Virus record (IMG/VR): IMGVR_UViG_3300009430_000004
Location: 1 to 64,000 of that record
Length of the DNA stretch: 64,000 nucleotides
Source: a virus
Direction: 5' to 3' (one strand)
This document shows, one piece after another, positions 34,378-43,653 of the stretch. Below the pieces are notes generated by a model that worked only from the letters and a program-made list of their open reading frames with translations, was not told the origin of the DNA and did not search any database. A program made the translations under genes and the position numbers. How positions within the stretch are numbered: position 1 is the first letter of the stretch; every line of letters begins with the position of its first letter.

Positions 34378-34770
34378 ATGAAAAGAAATGAAAAAGGAGA
34401 GTTAATAATAACTCCGAATGATTATGACGTAGCGAAAAAATTAATGATGTACAGCTTCTCACTTGCTCAGGAGGCAATTCCTCATAAGAAGTTTGAGAAG
34501 AAAGAAGATGTTGAAAAATACATCCATGATAGGGCTTTGGAGTTAATCCTCATGTTCTATCCTAAAGAGCTGATAAGAGAATTCAGCGTTAAGTTTGATG
34601 ATAATTCACCAAATATTGTTATGAATTGTGATTTGTATGAGGGAGCTGTTATGGCTCGGGAAGCTACTAATAGAATTCCTATGGAATTTAGTGTGAACCT
34701 AGCTTTAAAACAACCTCAGACACCACAACCACCACAACAATCGAATTCAGAGCCTGAAACACAGGCTTAA
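34378..34770 (+). CDS. Unknown protein upstream of chaperonin
   Basis: 130 residues; helical with a proline/glutamine-rich C-terminal tail (TPQPPQQSNSEP). Ribosome site AAAGGAGATGG. Only 23 bp before the chaperonin gene, so likely co-transcribed; whether it is a co-chaperone is not shown by sequence (no GroES-like mobile loop seen). Confidence 0.75.
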   Translation: MKRNEKGELIITPNDYDVAKKLMMYSFSLAQEAIPHKKFEKKEDVEKYIHDRALELILMFYPKELIREFSVKFDDNSPNIVMNCDLYEGAVMAREATNRIPMEFSVNLALKQPQTPQPPQQSNSEPETQA

Positions 34771-34793
34771 TATATTATAGGAGGATGGGGAAA

Positions 34794-36500
34794 ATGAGCA
34801 ATACAATATTTACACCAAATTATGACTGGAATGTCATTGACGAGAAAAACTTCAAGGATAGAGTACACATGGTATTCAATCAAGTTGCTGGAGCACTTGT
34901 CAATACATTAGGACCATATGGGTCAACTACAATCATTGAAAAATATGGTGAAATGCATATCACTAAAGACGGATGGCAAGTATTAAAGAAGATCCACTTT
35001 GGTGACCCTGTAAACAATAATATCATGCACTTGCTTATTAATATAAGTGCACAGGTAGTTCTTAGAGTTGGTGATGGAAGTACATCTTCCATTATAGCAG
35101 CTAATACTATTCTCAATCGTTTAGAGAATAATCCAACATTGAAGAAGATGAGACCTAAAGAATTCTTAAAGGTTTTATCTGCGGCTGTTGAATTGATATC
35201 ACAAAGAATTCTGGACTTCTCTTCTAAAATCAATAAGGAGAATGACCCAGATTTCAATGAAATATATAAGTTAGCTATGATTTCTACAAATGGTGATGAT
35301 GATGTTTCAAAAGTTATTCAAACCATTTACAGAGAAACAGTTAACCCAAGTATTGAATTTGTTCAATCAAAGACTAACAAGACCACATATGAAATCATAG
35401 AAGGCTATAAATTAGCTAATATGACTTACATTGATGGTATATTTGCTAATGGTGATGACGGTACTTGTTCTATTACAAAACCAATAATCATCATGTTTGA
35501 CCATAAGATTGACAAAGAAACACACTTTGATAAGATACTTACAAATGCTATACAAGTGGCTTTAGCCCAAGAAAGAAGAATAGTTATAGTCGCTCCAAAC
35601 TATGATAAGTATTTGCTTAACATGCTCGGTACTGCTATACCTATGGAATATAAAGCTAGAGGTACAAGCACTTCTGTGTATGCTAGAGTATCACTAATCA
35701 ACAATATGTCACATGAGTTATATAATGATTTCGCTACTATGACTGGCGGAATGATTATCAGAGAAACTCATATTGACCAGCTTGTAGATGGTACATTGAA
35801 AGTAGATGAATTCCTCGGTGAAGTTGACAACATCGTCATCGGAGATACATCAACTCTAATCAAAGGATTCTACAAGAGAAATGAGGACATGTACAATGTA
35901 TGTGTTAACGATGCTACAGCTAAGTACAAGAAAGTTGAAGCTACACATAGAGAGCTTGGAATAGTAAACTCTGAGTTATATGAGCTAAAACAAAGACTGG
36001 CTAAGCTTAGAGGTAAAATGGGAGTTATCTATGTAGGTGGAAACTCCTCACTTGAAAAAGTAAGTAACTATGACCTTGTAGAAGATGCTGTTAAAGCATG
36101 TGAATCAGCTTACAACTATGGGTACAATATAGGTGGTAACTTGATTCTTCCGATAGCTATAAGGCATATTAAAGAGAATACAGAAAATCTTTCAGACAAC
36201 ACAAAACTTATACTTGACTTATTAAATGATGCTTTCAGGGATGTATTTGTTAAGGTGCTTGGTAACAAGTTCACTGAGGAAAGAGATACAGGCTCTGATA
36301 AGTTATATGACATAGTAGATAAGTGTGTTGATTCTTGGAAGTGTTATGATTTAATCACTGATGAATACAGTGATAATGTAATTAATTCGTGCTTCACTGA
36401 TATTGAAATATTAAAGGCTGCAACATCAATAGTTTCACTGTTGATATCAAGTAACCAATATGTATCAATTATGGTGAGCAACTCTGAAGTACAACAATAA
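34794..36500 (+). CDS. GroEL/chaperonin-like protein
   Basis: Chaperonin-fold ATPase, 568 residues. Seen in GroEL order: VNTLGPYGSTTIIEK near 36, ITKDGWQVLKKI near 56, GDGSTSSIIAA at 93-103 (GDGTTT ATP motif), and near 420 GVIYVGGNSSLEK, DLVEDAVKACESAYNYGYNIGGN, matching the GroEL intermediate/equatorial return. No GGM tail and no recognisable GroES gene in this window. Phage-encoded chaperonins (e.g. EL, AR9) fold virion proteins. Start ATG 34794 follows AGGAGG by 8; an ATG nine bases earlier overlaps it. Confidence 0.92.
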   Translation: MSNTIFTPNYDWNVIDEKNFKDRVHMVFNQVAGALVNTLGPYGSTTIIEKYGEMHITKDGWQVLKKIHFGDPVNNNIMHLLINISAQVVLRVGDGSTSSIIAANTILNRLENNPTLKKMRPKEFLKVLSAAVELISQRILDFSSKINKENDPDFNEIYKLAMISTNGDDDVSKVIQTIYRETVNPSIEFVQSKTNKTTYEIIEGYKLANMTYIDGIFANGDDGTCSITKPIIIMFDHKIDKETHFDKILTNAIQVALAQERRIVIVAPNYDKYLLNMLGTAIPMEYKARGTSTSVYARVSLINNMSHELYNDFATMTGGMIIRETHIDQLVDGTLKVDEFLGEVDNIVIGDTSTLIKGFYKRNEDMYNVCVNDATAKYKKVEATHRELGIVNSELYELKQRLAKLRGKMGVIYVGGNSSLEKVSNYDLVEDAVKACESAYNYGYNIGGNLILPIAIRHIKENTENLSDNTKLILDLLNDAFRDVFVKVLGNKFTEERDTGSDKLYDIVDKCVDSWKCYDLITDEYSDNVINSCFTDIEILKAATSIVSLLISSNQYVSIMVSNSEVQQ

Positions 36501-36507
36501 GTTTCTG

Positions 36508-36531
36508 AGGGGTAGGCTGATGCCTACCCCT
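36508..36531 (+). repeat. GC-rich hairpin without U-run
   Basis: 10-bp perfect stem AGGGGTAGGC with TGAT loop just after the chaperonin stop. It is followed by GGAAATAC rather than T-residues, so it may be a processing or mRNA-stability hairpin instead of a terminator. Confidence 0.6.
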
Positions 36532-36570
36532 GGAAATACAACTAAATATGATTTTGTGGGGTGAGGAGTT

Positions 36571-37374
36571 TTGTTCATATTACAAACCTTGAAAGAATTC
36601 ATGGATAACCCTATGGGTAAGGGTAGCATGGCTATACCTAACAGGCAACTAATCAAGGACGATCTTGATAAAAGATATGACAAACTTGTAAAAGAAAAGA
36701 AGATTAAACTAAATGTTTTTAGGGACTCAGATGAATACTACTTTCATTTTGAGATGCCTAGTGAAAGTGAAAGAGAGAATACATATGATGTAGTGCTCCA
36801 TTTTACAATGGGCGACGAGAATTTCAAGTATGATAATTTCTTGGATAGATACTATGTCAAGTTTTTCTCTAACTGTCCAAGTTTTACGTACACATTTGCA
36901 TATGCATTTAATTTGTACGGACTATTAATAGACTCATTAGGAGATAAGTATGAGTCAGAAGTATTAAATAATGACCCAGTAACTCGAAATCCTGGGGAAA
37001 TAATAAGCTATGAGAAATCTATATATTTTGCATGTAGATATCTCTCACTAAATAAAACATTCTTAAATAAGATGTATCTTAACGGGATTGCTAAGCCTTT
37101 TAATGTGAGAAGTTTTAATAATAGAATTAGAAACTCACATCAGATAAAGCTACAGATTGACAGAGAACGAGTTAGGGTACAGGCTAAGAAAAAGGAAGAA
37201 GAAGAAAAACAGAAGAAAGCTTCTTCTAAAATAGTAGATAAAGTTGCAAAAGCTGTAACTGGCAAGAATGAGAAAAACAAGATCTCAGGGGGTAAAACAA
37301 GCGTCAATTATGTAAAACCTAAGCCGAAAATTCAAGCACGCAAATCTTCTATTACTAAATCAAAACCAAAATAA
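36571..37374 (+). CDS. Unknown protein with basic tail
   Basis: 267 residues from TTG 36571 (site GGGGTGAGG); ATG 36601 is an alternative start. Globular first 190 residues with many aromatic residues (FKYDNFLDRYYVKFFSNC), then a Lys/Glu coiled helix and a Lys/Ser/Pro-rich tail (KPKPKIQARKSSITKSK). Unrecognised; probably nucleic-acid or virion associated given the tail. Confidence 0.72.
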   Translation: MFILQTLKEFMDNPMGKGSMAIPNRQLIKDDLDKRYDKLVKEKKIKLNVFRDSDEYYFHFEMPSESERENTYDVVLHFTMGDENFKYDNFLDRYYVKFFSNCPSFTYTFAYAFNLYGLLIDSLGDKYESEVLNNDPVTRNPGEIISYEKSIYFACRYLSLNKTFLNKMYLNGIAKPFNVRSFNNRIRNSHQIKLQIDRERVRVQAKKKEEEEKQKKASSKIVDKVAKAVTGKNEKNKISGGKTSVNYVKPKPKIQARKSSITKSKPK

Positions 37375-37391
37375 ATATATATTATATAATC
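37375..37391 (+). promoter_or_regulatory. Promoter-like element
   Basis: TATATATTATATAATC, a variant of the repeated element with an extra TA, ending about 36 bases before the ATG of the next gene; carries TATAAT. Confidence 0.4.
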
Positions 37392-37426
37392 AGATATAAA
37401 TAATACGTTTAGGGTGGTGTTCGGGA

Positions 37427-38911
37427 ATGCAGGAAGCTAATGGTTTTGTGAGGGTTGATGAATGGGAACCAAGAGATACAGATATAAAAATAGGGTATGA
37501 TGGAAAGCTTATGTTAATCCCTTTTGACATTATATTCAATAGGGATAGTGCAAAGACATTAAATACATTTGTAATAAAGAAAGAATCCTATGTAAGAAAA
37601 CTAAGTGAGATAACTCATTATATAAATTACTTCATCAGGTTTTATGACACAAATAATGAGTTACTATTATCTTATCTAAAGCTAAAGTATCTGATAGATG
37701 ATAAAAAGCGTAAGATAAATACAAACGCTTTTACTATGATGCTTTACACTATCCTGTTTACTAAGACTATGCAGGATAAAATTAGTAGAATGGTTGAGGA
37801 CAATTGCTATATTGACTTAGCCTCAAAAGATGGAAAGAAGTACACGGAGTCATTAGAGTTTAACAAAGACCATGCAAAGATAATGATGAAAATATCAATG
37901 AGCATGAAGATAATGATTCCAGTTCTGTTTCACTATATTAATTCAAATAATCTGAGTAAAGAAACAGATTTATTTAAATATTATGAGCAACTATTCGACA
38001 TGTATAGTGATGACATAGATATCTATAATAAGCTTTGGTTGTATACCTTAGCTAAGATTAATAAAAATTATTCGCACAATAAACAAATATGGACACAAAG
38101 AGAAGTGTTCGGAGCTGACCCACTGATATACCTGGATGTGCTTCTTAAAGAAAAGATAATCTCAGAAGCAATGTTTAAGTATACCTTCAATAAGAATATT
38201 ATCAGCTTTAACTCAGTTGTGTTGGATAAACAATTACAGTTCTATATGATGGAGCAATATGCTCACACTCCTGTAGAGTTAACAAATGTCAAAGATGCTG
38301 ATGGACTTAGTGGTCTTGATAAATTAGAGATGAATTCAAATAAGATAGATGAGTCTCTGATTATATTATCCAATATCAATATTAAGAAGACTATTAAGCG
38401 TTTAAAGAAGCAGATGGCTATTGATATACCTAAGGAGGAAATCGAGTATTATAAGAAGTATCATCATGTCAATAAGTTTCAAGTTCAGTTAGTATTCTAT
38501 TTCTATGCGAAATACTTCGGTGGTTATAGAGACTTAAACCTGCTAACTAGAAAACAATATCTGACATTATTGATACTACTAAAAAGGAAATTACAAATTC
38601 AAGGTGCAAAATACTTACCTCAGATATTAACAGGTAACATCGAGAGTAAGTTATGCACAAGAACAATTCAAAATAGTAAATTTCTGGCTAAGATTGAGAA
38701 TTCAACTGTGTACCAGTCATTGGTAAGTGATAAGTTCTCAACACTAAGTGAGTTGAAGAAATCAAATCTGATTATCAACATACTATCAACAATCCTTAAT
38801 ACTAATTTCTCATTTGTCGATTATGACCATGAGGAAAAGTTAGGTGATAAGATAGAGGTTAATGCTGATATAGTATCAGATGAGTTCCTAAACTTCTTAA
38901 ATCAGTTATAA
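37427..38911 (+). CDS. Unknown large helical protein upstream of primase
   Basis: 494 residues, unrecognised. Predominantly helical, lysine-rich, with FFIRFYDTNNELLLSYLKL near 65, KKTIKRLKKQMAIDIP near 320, and an acidic C-terminal end (IVSDEFLNFLNQL). Site AGGGTGG. It precedes the primase with a terminator between; a primosome or helicase-loader role would fit the place but cannot be read from sequence. Confidence 0.75.
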   Translation: MQEANGFVRVDEWEPRDTDIKIGYDGKLMLIPFDIIFNRDSAKTLNTFVIKKESYVRKLSEITHYINYFIRFYDTNNELLLSYLKLKYLIDDKKRKINTNAFTMMLYTILFTKTMQDKISRMVEDNCYIDLASKDGKKYTESLEFNKDHAKIMMKISMSMKIMIPVLFHYINSNNLSKETDLFKYYEQLFDMYSDDIDIYNKLWLYTLAKINKNYSHNKQIWTQREVFGADPLIYLDVLLKEKIISEAMFKYTFNKNIISFNSVVLDKQLQFYMMEQYAHTPVELTNVKDADGLSGLDKLEMNSNKIDESLIILSNINIKKTIKRLKKQMAIDIPKEEIEYYKKYHHVNKFQVQLVFYFYAKYFGGYRDLNLLTRKQYLTLLILLKRKLQIQGAKYLPQILTGNIESKLCTRTIQNSKFLAKIENSTVYQSLVSDKFSTLSELKKSNLIINILSTILNTNFSFVDYDHEEKLGDKIEVNADIVSDEFLNFLNQL

Positions 38912-38914
38912 AAT

Positions 38915-38941
38915 AATGGTGTGACTAACAATCACACCATT
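38915..38941 (+). terminator. Hairpin terminator
   Basis: 10-bp stem AATGGTGTGA with 7-base loop followed by AATTATTTTTTG. Confidence 0.85.
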
Positions 38942-38991
38942 AATTATTTTTTGAGAAAATATAACCTCAGTATAAGAGAGGTGAGGAAATA

Positions 38992-40020
38992 TTGGATAAA
39001 CGAGAGCTTAAGACTAAAATACGAACTGCACTACTAAGAGTGCAATCGGCTAGACAAACTTCAGGAGAACAAATTACATTGAGGTGTCCATTCTGTGGGG
39101 ATAGTATGAAGGATATAACTCATGCACACTTTAATGTGAAGATTAATTTATATGATGATGAACCTATAATATTCCACTGTTTTAGATGTGATATAGGGGG
39201 AATACTTACCCCATCACTACTAAGAACATTTAAGATTAGTGACCTACAAATGAATAGTGGGTTAATATCTTATAATAAAGAAACTATGGGTAAAGTAAAT
39301 AAGTCATTAGGAATTATCAATAATGACTTCAATTTTAGAGTACCTATGCCATCAGATTCTGAGAAAACCTATAAGAAGAAAGTTTACATTGAAAAAAGAA
39401 TGGGTAGACCATTTACGATAGAGGAATTAGTCGGTCATAAAGTTGTATTCAATCTTGGGGACTTTCTTAGAGAGAATGGGATAGATACTTTGACTGTAAA
39501 AAAGGAACAAGCAAAGCTTCTTCATGAAGATTATGTTGGGTTCCTAACGGCAAAGAATGAATTTATAAACTTCAGAGATATAACGGGGAATAATAAAAGA
39601 TACTACAAGTATAGTATCTTTAAGACTCTTGACAATACAAGAAAACAATATGTTATGCCTAATCAAATAGACCTGTTGTCTAATAATGAAATAGTTATAA
39701 ATATAGCTGAAGGTGTATTTGATATATTTGGTATATACTATCATCTTTTCGATCAAGAAAAGAAAAATATGATTTATACCGCAGTATGTGGTTCAGGTTA
39801 CATATCCGTATTGAAATACTTTATTCAAATGGGTGTAATCGGAAACGTAATAGTTAATATCTTCTCAGACTCAGATAGAACACCTAAGTTTTATAAAGAC
39901 CTTGAACTTGAAGACCAGATTAAGGATTGGGTAAAAACAATCAATCTGTTTTACAATGAAAAAGGTAAGGACTATGGTGTCACTAAGGATGAGATAAAGT
40001 TAATAAAGAAAAAATTATAA
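38992..40020 (+). CDS. DNA primase (zinc finger plus Toprim)
   Basis: Primase, 342 residues. Seen: zinc motif CPFCGDS near 31 with HFHCFRCDIGG near 60; Toprim core with INIAEGVFDIFG near 240 (EGxxD) and VNIFSDSDRTPKF near 290 (DxD). Synthesises RNA primers at the fork; no helicase domain is fused. TTG start with GAGAGGTGAGG upstream. The stop lies in the left arm of a terminator. Confidence 0.9.
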   Translation: MDKRELKTKIRTALLRVQSARQTSGEQITLRCPFCGDSMKDITHAHFNVKINLYDDEPIIFHCFRCDIGGILTPSLLRTFKISDLQMNSGLISYNKETMGKVNKSLGIINNDFNFRVPMPSDSEKTYKKKVYIEKRMGRPFTIEELVGHKVVFNLGDFLRENGIDTLTVKKEQAKLLHEDYVGFLTAKNEFINFRDITGNNKRYYKYSIFKTLDNTRKQYVMPNQIDLLSNNEIVINIAEGVFDIFGIYYHLFDQEKKNMIYTAVCGSGYISVLKYFIQMGVIGNVIVNIFSDSDRTPKFYKDLELEDQIKDWVKTINLFYNEKGKDYGVTKDEIKLIKKKL

Positions 40021-40049
40021 CCGAAGGTAATAATCCTTCAGTTATAATT
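40013..40049 (+). terminator. Hairpin terminator
   Basis: 15-bp stem with one mismatch (40013-40027 with 40035-40049) followed by eight T residues, at the end of the primase gene. Confidence 0.9.
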
Positions 40050-40097
40050 TTTTTTGGCGGGTAATTGTCATCTTCTCTAGGATAGGAAACAATGTTT

Positions 40098-40126
40098 TTG
40101 ACACAAAAAATACATTTATCTTTATA
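40098..40126 (+). promoter_or_regulatory. Sigma-A-like promoter
   Basis: TTGACA, 17-base spacer, TTTATA. It is followed about 50 bases later by a perfect terminator, which would give an RNA of roughly 75-80 nt. Confidence 0.55.
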
Positions 40127-40132
40127 GGGTAA

Positions 40133-40212
40133 CAAATTGTATTTGTATCTTAAATAAATGTTGAATTGATAAAAAATTACAACTGAAGAATAACTTCAGT
40201 TGTAATCTTTCA
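40133..40212 (+). ncRNA. Candidate small RNA
   Basis: Interval between the sigma-A-like promoter and the strong terminator; about 80 nt, no start codon with a ribosome site inside. Existence is inferred from promoter-terminator spacing only. Confidence 0.35.
40176..40206 (+). terminator. Perfect hairpin terminator
   Basis: 13-bp perfect stem ATTACAACTGAAG with AATAA loop, then CTTTCATTG; lies in the gene-free interval. Confidence 0.8.
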
Positions 40213-40345
40213 TTGTAATCAATACATTATATTATAGGAGATAAAATTTGTACTTTTATCTTACTTTAATGTTAGCAATAGAATATTATATTTTTCTTTT
40301 TTTAACAATTAATTAAAAATAAATAAAGATAGGTGGTGAACTTAA

Positions 40346-41536
40346 ATGGGATTTCTTGTAAACGAGAAGCAGTTTATTAATGATAATATATTCAAATACG
40401 AAGAGCGTATGAATTCCCAATATTCTCAGTTTCTGGATAAAGCACCAACATACGTATCATATTATCATATAAGTAATATTGAAAGTATAACGGACACTGG
40501 ATTGCTTAATGTGGAACAAATATTGGGTCCAAATTCCCCATTGAAGTATAAGCAGATAAATGACTTCCCTATATATGGTGTTGAACAAGTTCTTCTTGAC
40601 TTGAACGATGAGGAAGAAGGATTGAATACCAGTTTTGAAGGTGAGGCTATAATCCTGCCTAATACTGTCAAACCGTTACCGAACGATTTCTTCACAATAA
40701 GTTACATGGATAGCAACTATCTCTTTATGGTAACACAGATTAGTTATGATACCATCAAGAGTAATAACTATTATAAGATAAATTTTACAATTAAGTCCTT
40801 GGATGGTGATGGGGTAAGTAAGCTTGCATCACAGACTACTGAAAAGTTTACTTGCATTGTGGAGAATATAGGTACACAGGAGAAGTGTATCATAAGAAAT
40901 GATGACTTGAGCTTAATACTCAAGCTTAATACTATCTATAAGAATATAGTGAATAGATACAAAATGTTATTCTTCAATAAAAAATATAACAATTTTATAT
41001 TCGTTACTGAAGATATTAAAATTTATGACAAATATTTATCTCACTTCATGAATACTAACAAAATTCTGAATGAGAAATATGATTATGAAACAGTCTTCCT
41101 AACTAATGAAGACCCAACTAACACATTCCTATATGAGTATGAGACTTCATTGTTTAGGAACATAGAAACTCTGAATAAAAGCAAGCTAAAACATGTTGAT
41201 TATAGTCAAAGACTTATATCCAATCCTCAGTCTTGCTTTAGGTTCTATAGGGACAATGCAGTAAGGAGTGTGTCCTTTTTAAATGGAACAATACCGTATA
41301 TATCCCATGAATTAATTGATAGGATAAAATCGAAGGAGGTATTACAGACAGATGGTATAGTGAACAAAATCCTAATAGACTATTTCAATAAGTCAACGAC
41401 ATCTATTGCTAGTTTAGATCTCACAGCATTAGAGGACTACGACTACATTGATTATAGTTTCGAGAGCTTTGTTCTAATACCTGTAATTCTGTATATCCTG
41501 AGATATTATTACAGTATTTTCATGGCTATTAAATAA
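40346..41536 (+). CDS. Unknown protein, probable virion component
   Basis: 396 residues, not recognised. Beta-rich N-terminal half (PNDFFTISYMDSNYLFMVTQ near 120) and mixed C-terminal half with a hydrophobic end (LIPVILYILRYYYSIFMAI). The pattern of N-terminal half resembles structural proteins placed near neck/baseplate genes in other large phages, but that is impression only. Site ATAGGTGGTG. First gene of a three-gene unit with the two acidic/low-complexity proteins. Confidence 0.75.
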   Translation: MGFLVNEKQFINDNIFKYEERMNSQYSQFLDKAPTYVSYYHISNIESITDTGLLNVEQILGPNSPLKYKQINDFPIYGVEQVLLDLNDEEEGLNTSFEGEAIILPNTVKPLPNDFFTISYMDSNYLFMVTQISYDTIKSNNYYKINFTIKSLDGDGVSKLASQTTEKFTCIVENIGTQEKCIIRNDDLSLILKLNTIYKNIVNRYKMLFFNKKYNNFIFVTEDIKIYDKYLSHFMNTNKILNEKYDYETVFLTNEDPTNTFLYEYETSLFRNIETLNKSKLKHVDYSQRLISNPQSCFRFYRDNAVRSVSFLNGTIPYISHELIDRIKSKEVLQTDGIVNKILIDYFNKSTTSIASLDLTALEDYDYIDYSFESFVLIPVILYILRYYYSIFMAIK

Positions 41537-41588
41537 ATTTTTAAAAACAATAAAGTAAATAAAAATTGTTGAAAGGATGTGACCTTTT

Positions 41589-41849
41589 ATGCTTGAAGGG
41601 CTTAAGAAAGACATCGCAAGAGAAAAGAATAGCACATTTGTTTTTGAGGCTATGACTGAAAGTATGTCTGATGATGATATCAAAGATGCTTTTCTGGATG
41701 ATGAAGAGGTACTTGTATTGGGGGCTGAAAATGACCCTGAGATAGCCGAGTTGGCTGATGCTATTCCTGAATATGATGAAGATAATCAGGATATAGATGC
41801 TGAATTGGAGAATCTCCAAGAAAATTTCATTCCAGAATCAAAAATTTAA
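41589..41849 (+). CDS. Small very acidic protein
   Basis: 86 residues with about one third Asp/Glu (DDDIKDAFLDDEEV, EYDEDNQDIDAELENLQ). FVFE|AMTE|S near residue 20 resembles protease sites in head proteins, although the P3 position is not ideal. Site AAAGGATGTG. May be an assembly or internal head protein; unproved. Confidence 0.72.
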   Translation: MLEGLKKDIAREKNSTFVFEAMTESMSDDDIKDAFLDDEEVLVLGAENDPEIAELADAIPEYDEDNQDIDAELENLQENFIPESKI

Positions 41850-41867
41850 GGAAGGGAGAATAAGAAC

Positions 41868-42311
41868 ATGAATGCTAAATTAATAAAGATCAAATCAAAT
41901 GGACCAATTTATGCTAAAGGAGGAGTTTACGGACCAATCGAAACTCCTTATGCTGAAGATTTAGGAACAGTCTTCAGAATGTTATCCGCTGGTGTTAAAA
42001 TTGTTGAAGTTTTAGAAGATGGAACTGAAGTGGTTCTTACAGTATCAAACTTCGATAAGAACAACGCACCTAAGAAAGAAGAGAAGGCTCAAGAGCCTGC
42101 AAAGGATCAAACACCTCCTCCTGCTAAACCACCTGCTCAGCAGCAACAGCAACAGCAGCAACAGGTTAAAAATCAGCAGGGGAATCAGAATAATCATGGA
42201 AATAACCACAATCAACAGCAGGGAAAAAATAAAGTTGAAACTACTACAAAAGTAGAAGTTCATACTGAAAAGACTGCTGCACCTGAAGTGGATTCAGTTG
42301 AAACAAAGTAA
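41868..42311 (+). CDS. Small beta domain with Pro/Gln/Asn-rich tail
   Basis: 147 residues: the first 65 form a compact beta-rich domain (KLIKIKSNGPIYAKGGVYGP, VLEDGTEVVLTV), followed by PPPAKPPAQ, nine consecutive glutamines, an Asn/His/Gln stretch and an acidic tail. The low-complexity tail is unlike other genes in the window and would be flexible. Site GGAAGGGAG. Followed by a bidirectional terminator. Function unknown; a virion decoration or assembly protein is possible. Confidence 0.75.
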   Translation: MNAKLIKIKSNGPIYAKGGVYGPIETPYAEDLGTVFRMLSAGVKIVEVLEDGTEVVLTVSNFDKNNAPKKEEKAQEPAKDQTPPPAKPPAQQQQQQQQQVKNQQGNQNNHGNNHNQQQGKNKVETTTKVEVHTEKTAAPEVDSVETK

Positions 42312-42324
42312 AAAAAAATAAGTT

Positions 42325-42359
42325 CAAGCCTCATAAGTGTTAATCACTTATGAGGCTTG
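42325..42359. terminator. Bidirectional hairpin terminator
   Basis: 15-bp perfect stem CAAGCCTCATAAGTG with TTAAT loop; an A-run of eight on the left gives a T-run on the minus strand, so it can end a minus-strand transcript coming from the gene-free region as well as the plus-strand gene. Confidence 0.88.
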
Positions 42360-43160
42360 TATTTATTTCATACAATAATCATTTGTGGAACTTCTATATA
42401 TTTAATCTACATGTTTTATTTTTTCCCACATTTTATTTATAGGCGTTCTAACAGTGTCGCCTTTATATTTTAGTTTCATAAATTCTCAAAAACCTTATTT
42501 CATCGTAATGATACTTTATTTTTTCTAATCCTTAGTTTAAATTCACATTTAATAGACATCTATATATAACTAATAGATACCTTCATCTAACTTAACTCAC
42601 TTTATAATCTTCAGTAAGTAATTATCTTTGCTCACTTCTGTGAATTAAACCTTCGTAATATTTATGTTTTTACCCATGTTTGTTTTTCACATTGTTTAAT
42701 ATAACAATAGTGCTCTGAAATAATAATTAATAATCTTTCTACAACGAAACTACGAATAATATAAAACAATTAATACTTAACTATTAACAGTTAAACCTTG
42801 TTTAGTAACAACTTTTTGGTGTTTAAAAATTATGTCAATGAACATACGAACGTACGGTATCTAAATAGATTTATTCGTTATCATTGTCATCATCCTCAAC
42901 TCCAATAGTGTCTCCGTCTAATATGATATCATCTCTATCGTCCATAATACTTACTACATACATTCACGTATATAGTAGTCTGCCGATCATAATAAACACT
43001 ATTCTTGTTTACGACTGATTTACATTGTAATAGGTTTAATTATAAACATTCCCACATGTTTTTAATAAAAACTTCTATCGAGGCTCTTGCCTTCTATATT
43101 TTGCGGTTGAGTATATCTCAACTATTTTTTACCCTTTTTTTCAACAAATTTGCGTTTTAC

Positions 43161-43206
43161 GCCCCACGTGACTACGACGACCGCCACGCTTCCAGACACG
43201 ACGTGC
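43161..43206. other. GC-rich island
   Basis: 46 bases at 31/46 G+C in a region near 30%. On the minus strand it falls in a 39-codon frame (43260-43141) rich in CGT arginine codons, while other genes here mostly use AGA; that frame has no ribosome site. A structured RNA or protein-binding site is as likely as a peptide. Confidence 0.45.
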
Positions 43207-43238
43207 AAATATAGAATAGTACATTGCAACATAGAACC

Positions 43239-43268
43239 TATAATCTACATTACGGAACATAGATTATA
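43239..43268. repeat. 9-bp inverted repeat
   Basis: TATAATCTA and its perfect complement around a 12-base loop, just beside the GC-rich island. Confidence 0.55.
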
Positions 43269-43531
43269 TTGAACGACCGATTAATACTTCGTATAAACTT
43301 TATGTGGGTGGAAACTACAATATACTACAAGAATATACGTAGCCTACCCTCCTTTCTTTCTAAAATTTGTAGTATTTACCGCTAGTAATGAAAGAAAACA
43401 TATTCGTTTATACATCACCCCCTACACATTTTTTAAACTCCCACAGTCGGTCAAATCTGTGGAATCATGTACAAGGGGATCGCTCACCATCATAAAATGC
43501 CATAAAAATCACCCTCCCTTCAATATATTAG

Positions 43532-43541
43532 TAATATATAA
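43532..43541 (-). promoter_or_regulatory. Promoter-like element
   Basis: Minus strand TTATATATTA, 29-38 bases before an orphan GGGAGGGTG site with ATG at 43503. Confidence 0.4.
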
Positions 43542-43653
43542 ATTAACTAACTACATTAAACAGGGTGGACGTTAACCAGGACATTCCATTTTTATCGCCT
43601 CCTTTGGCTCATTATTAATTGAGGTCGTATGTTCCAACTCCTCAACATTCCTT

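Larger units (their letters stand above)
40021..40345. other. Gene-free interval with promoter and second terminator
   Basis: 325 bases between primase and the next gene. It holds the primase terminator, a host-like promoter (40098-40126), a second perfect terminator (40176-40206), and the segment ATAAAATTTGTACTT (40241-40255), also found at 26236-26250. No ORF longer than a dozen codons. Confidence 0.8.

Noticed and set aside
26236-40255. Shared 15-mer ATAAAATTTGTACTT before the genes at 26391 and 40346
   Set aside because: Suggestive as a promoter, but several such matches are expected by chance in an AT-rich 64 kb window and only two copies were seen.
42045-42263. Leucine-rich minus-strand ORF looking like a membrane protein
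   Set aside because: Complement of the polyglutamine tract; no ribosome site and opposite to a real gene.
43005-43214. 69-codon plus-strand ORF in the gene-free region
   Set aside because: No ribosome site, odd composition, and it runs through the 43107-43125 hairpin/T-run and the GC-rich island; more likely chance.
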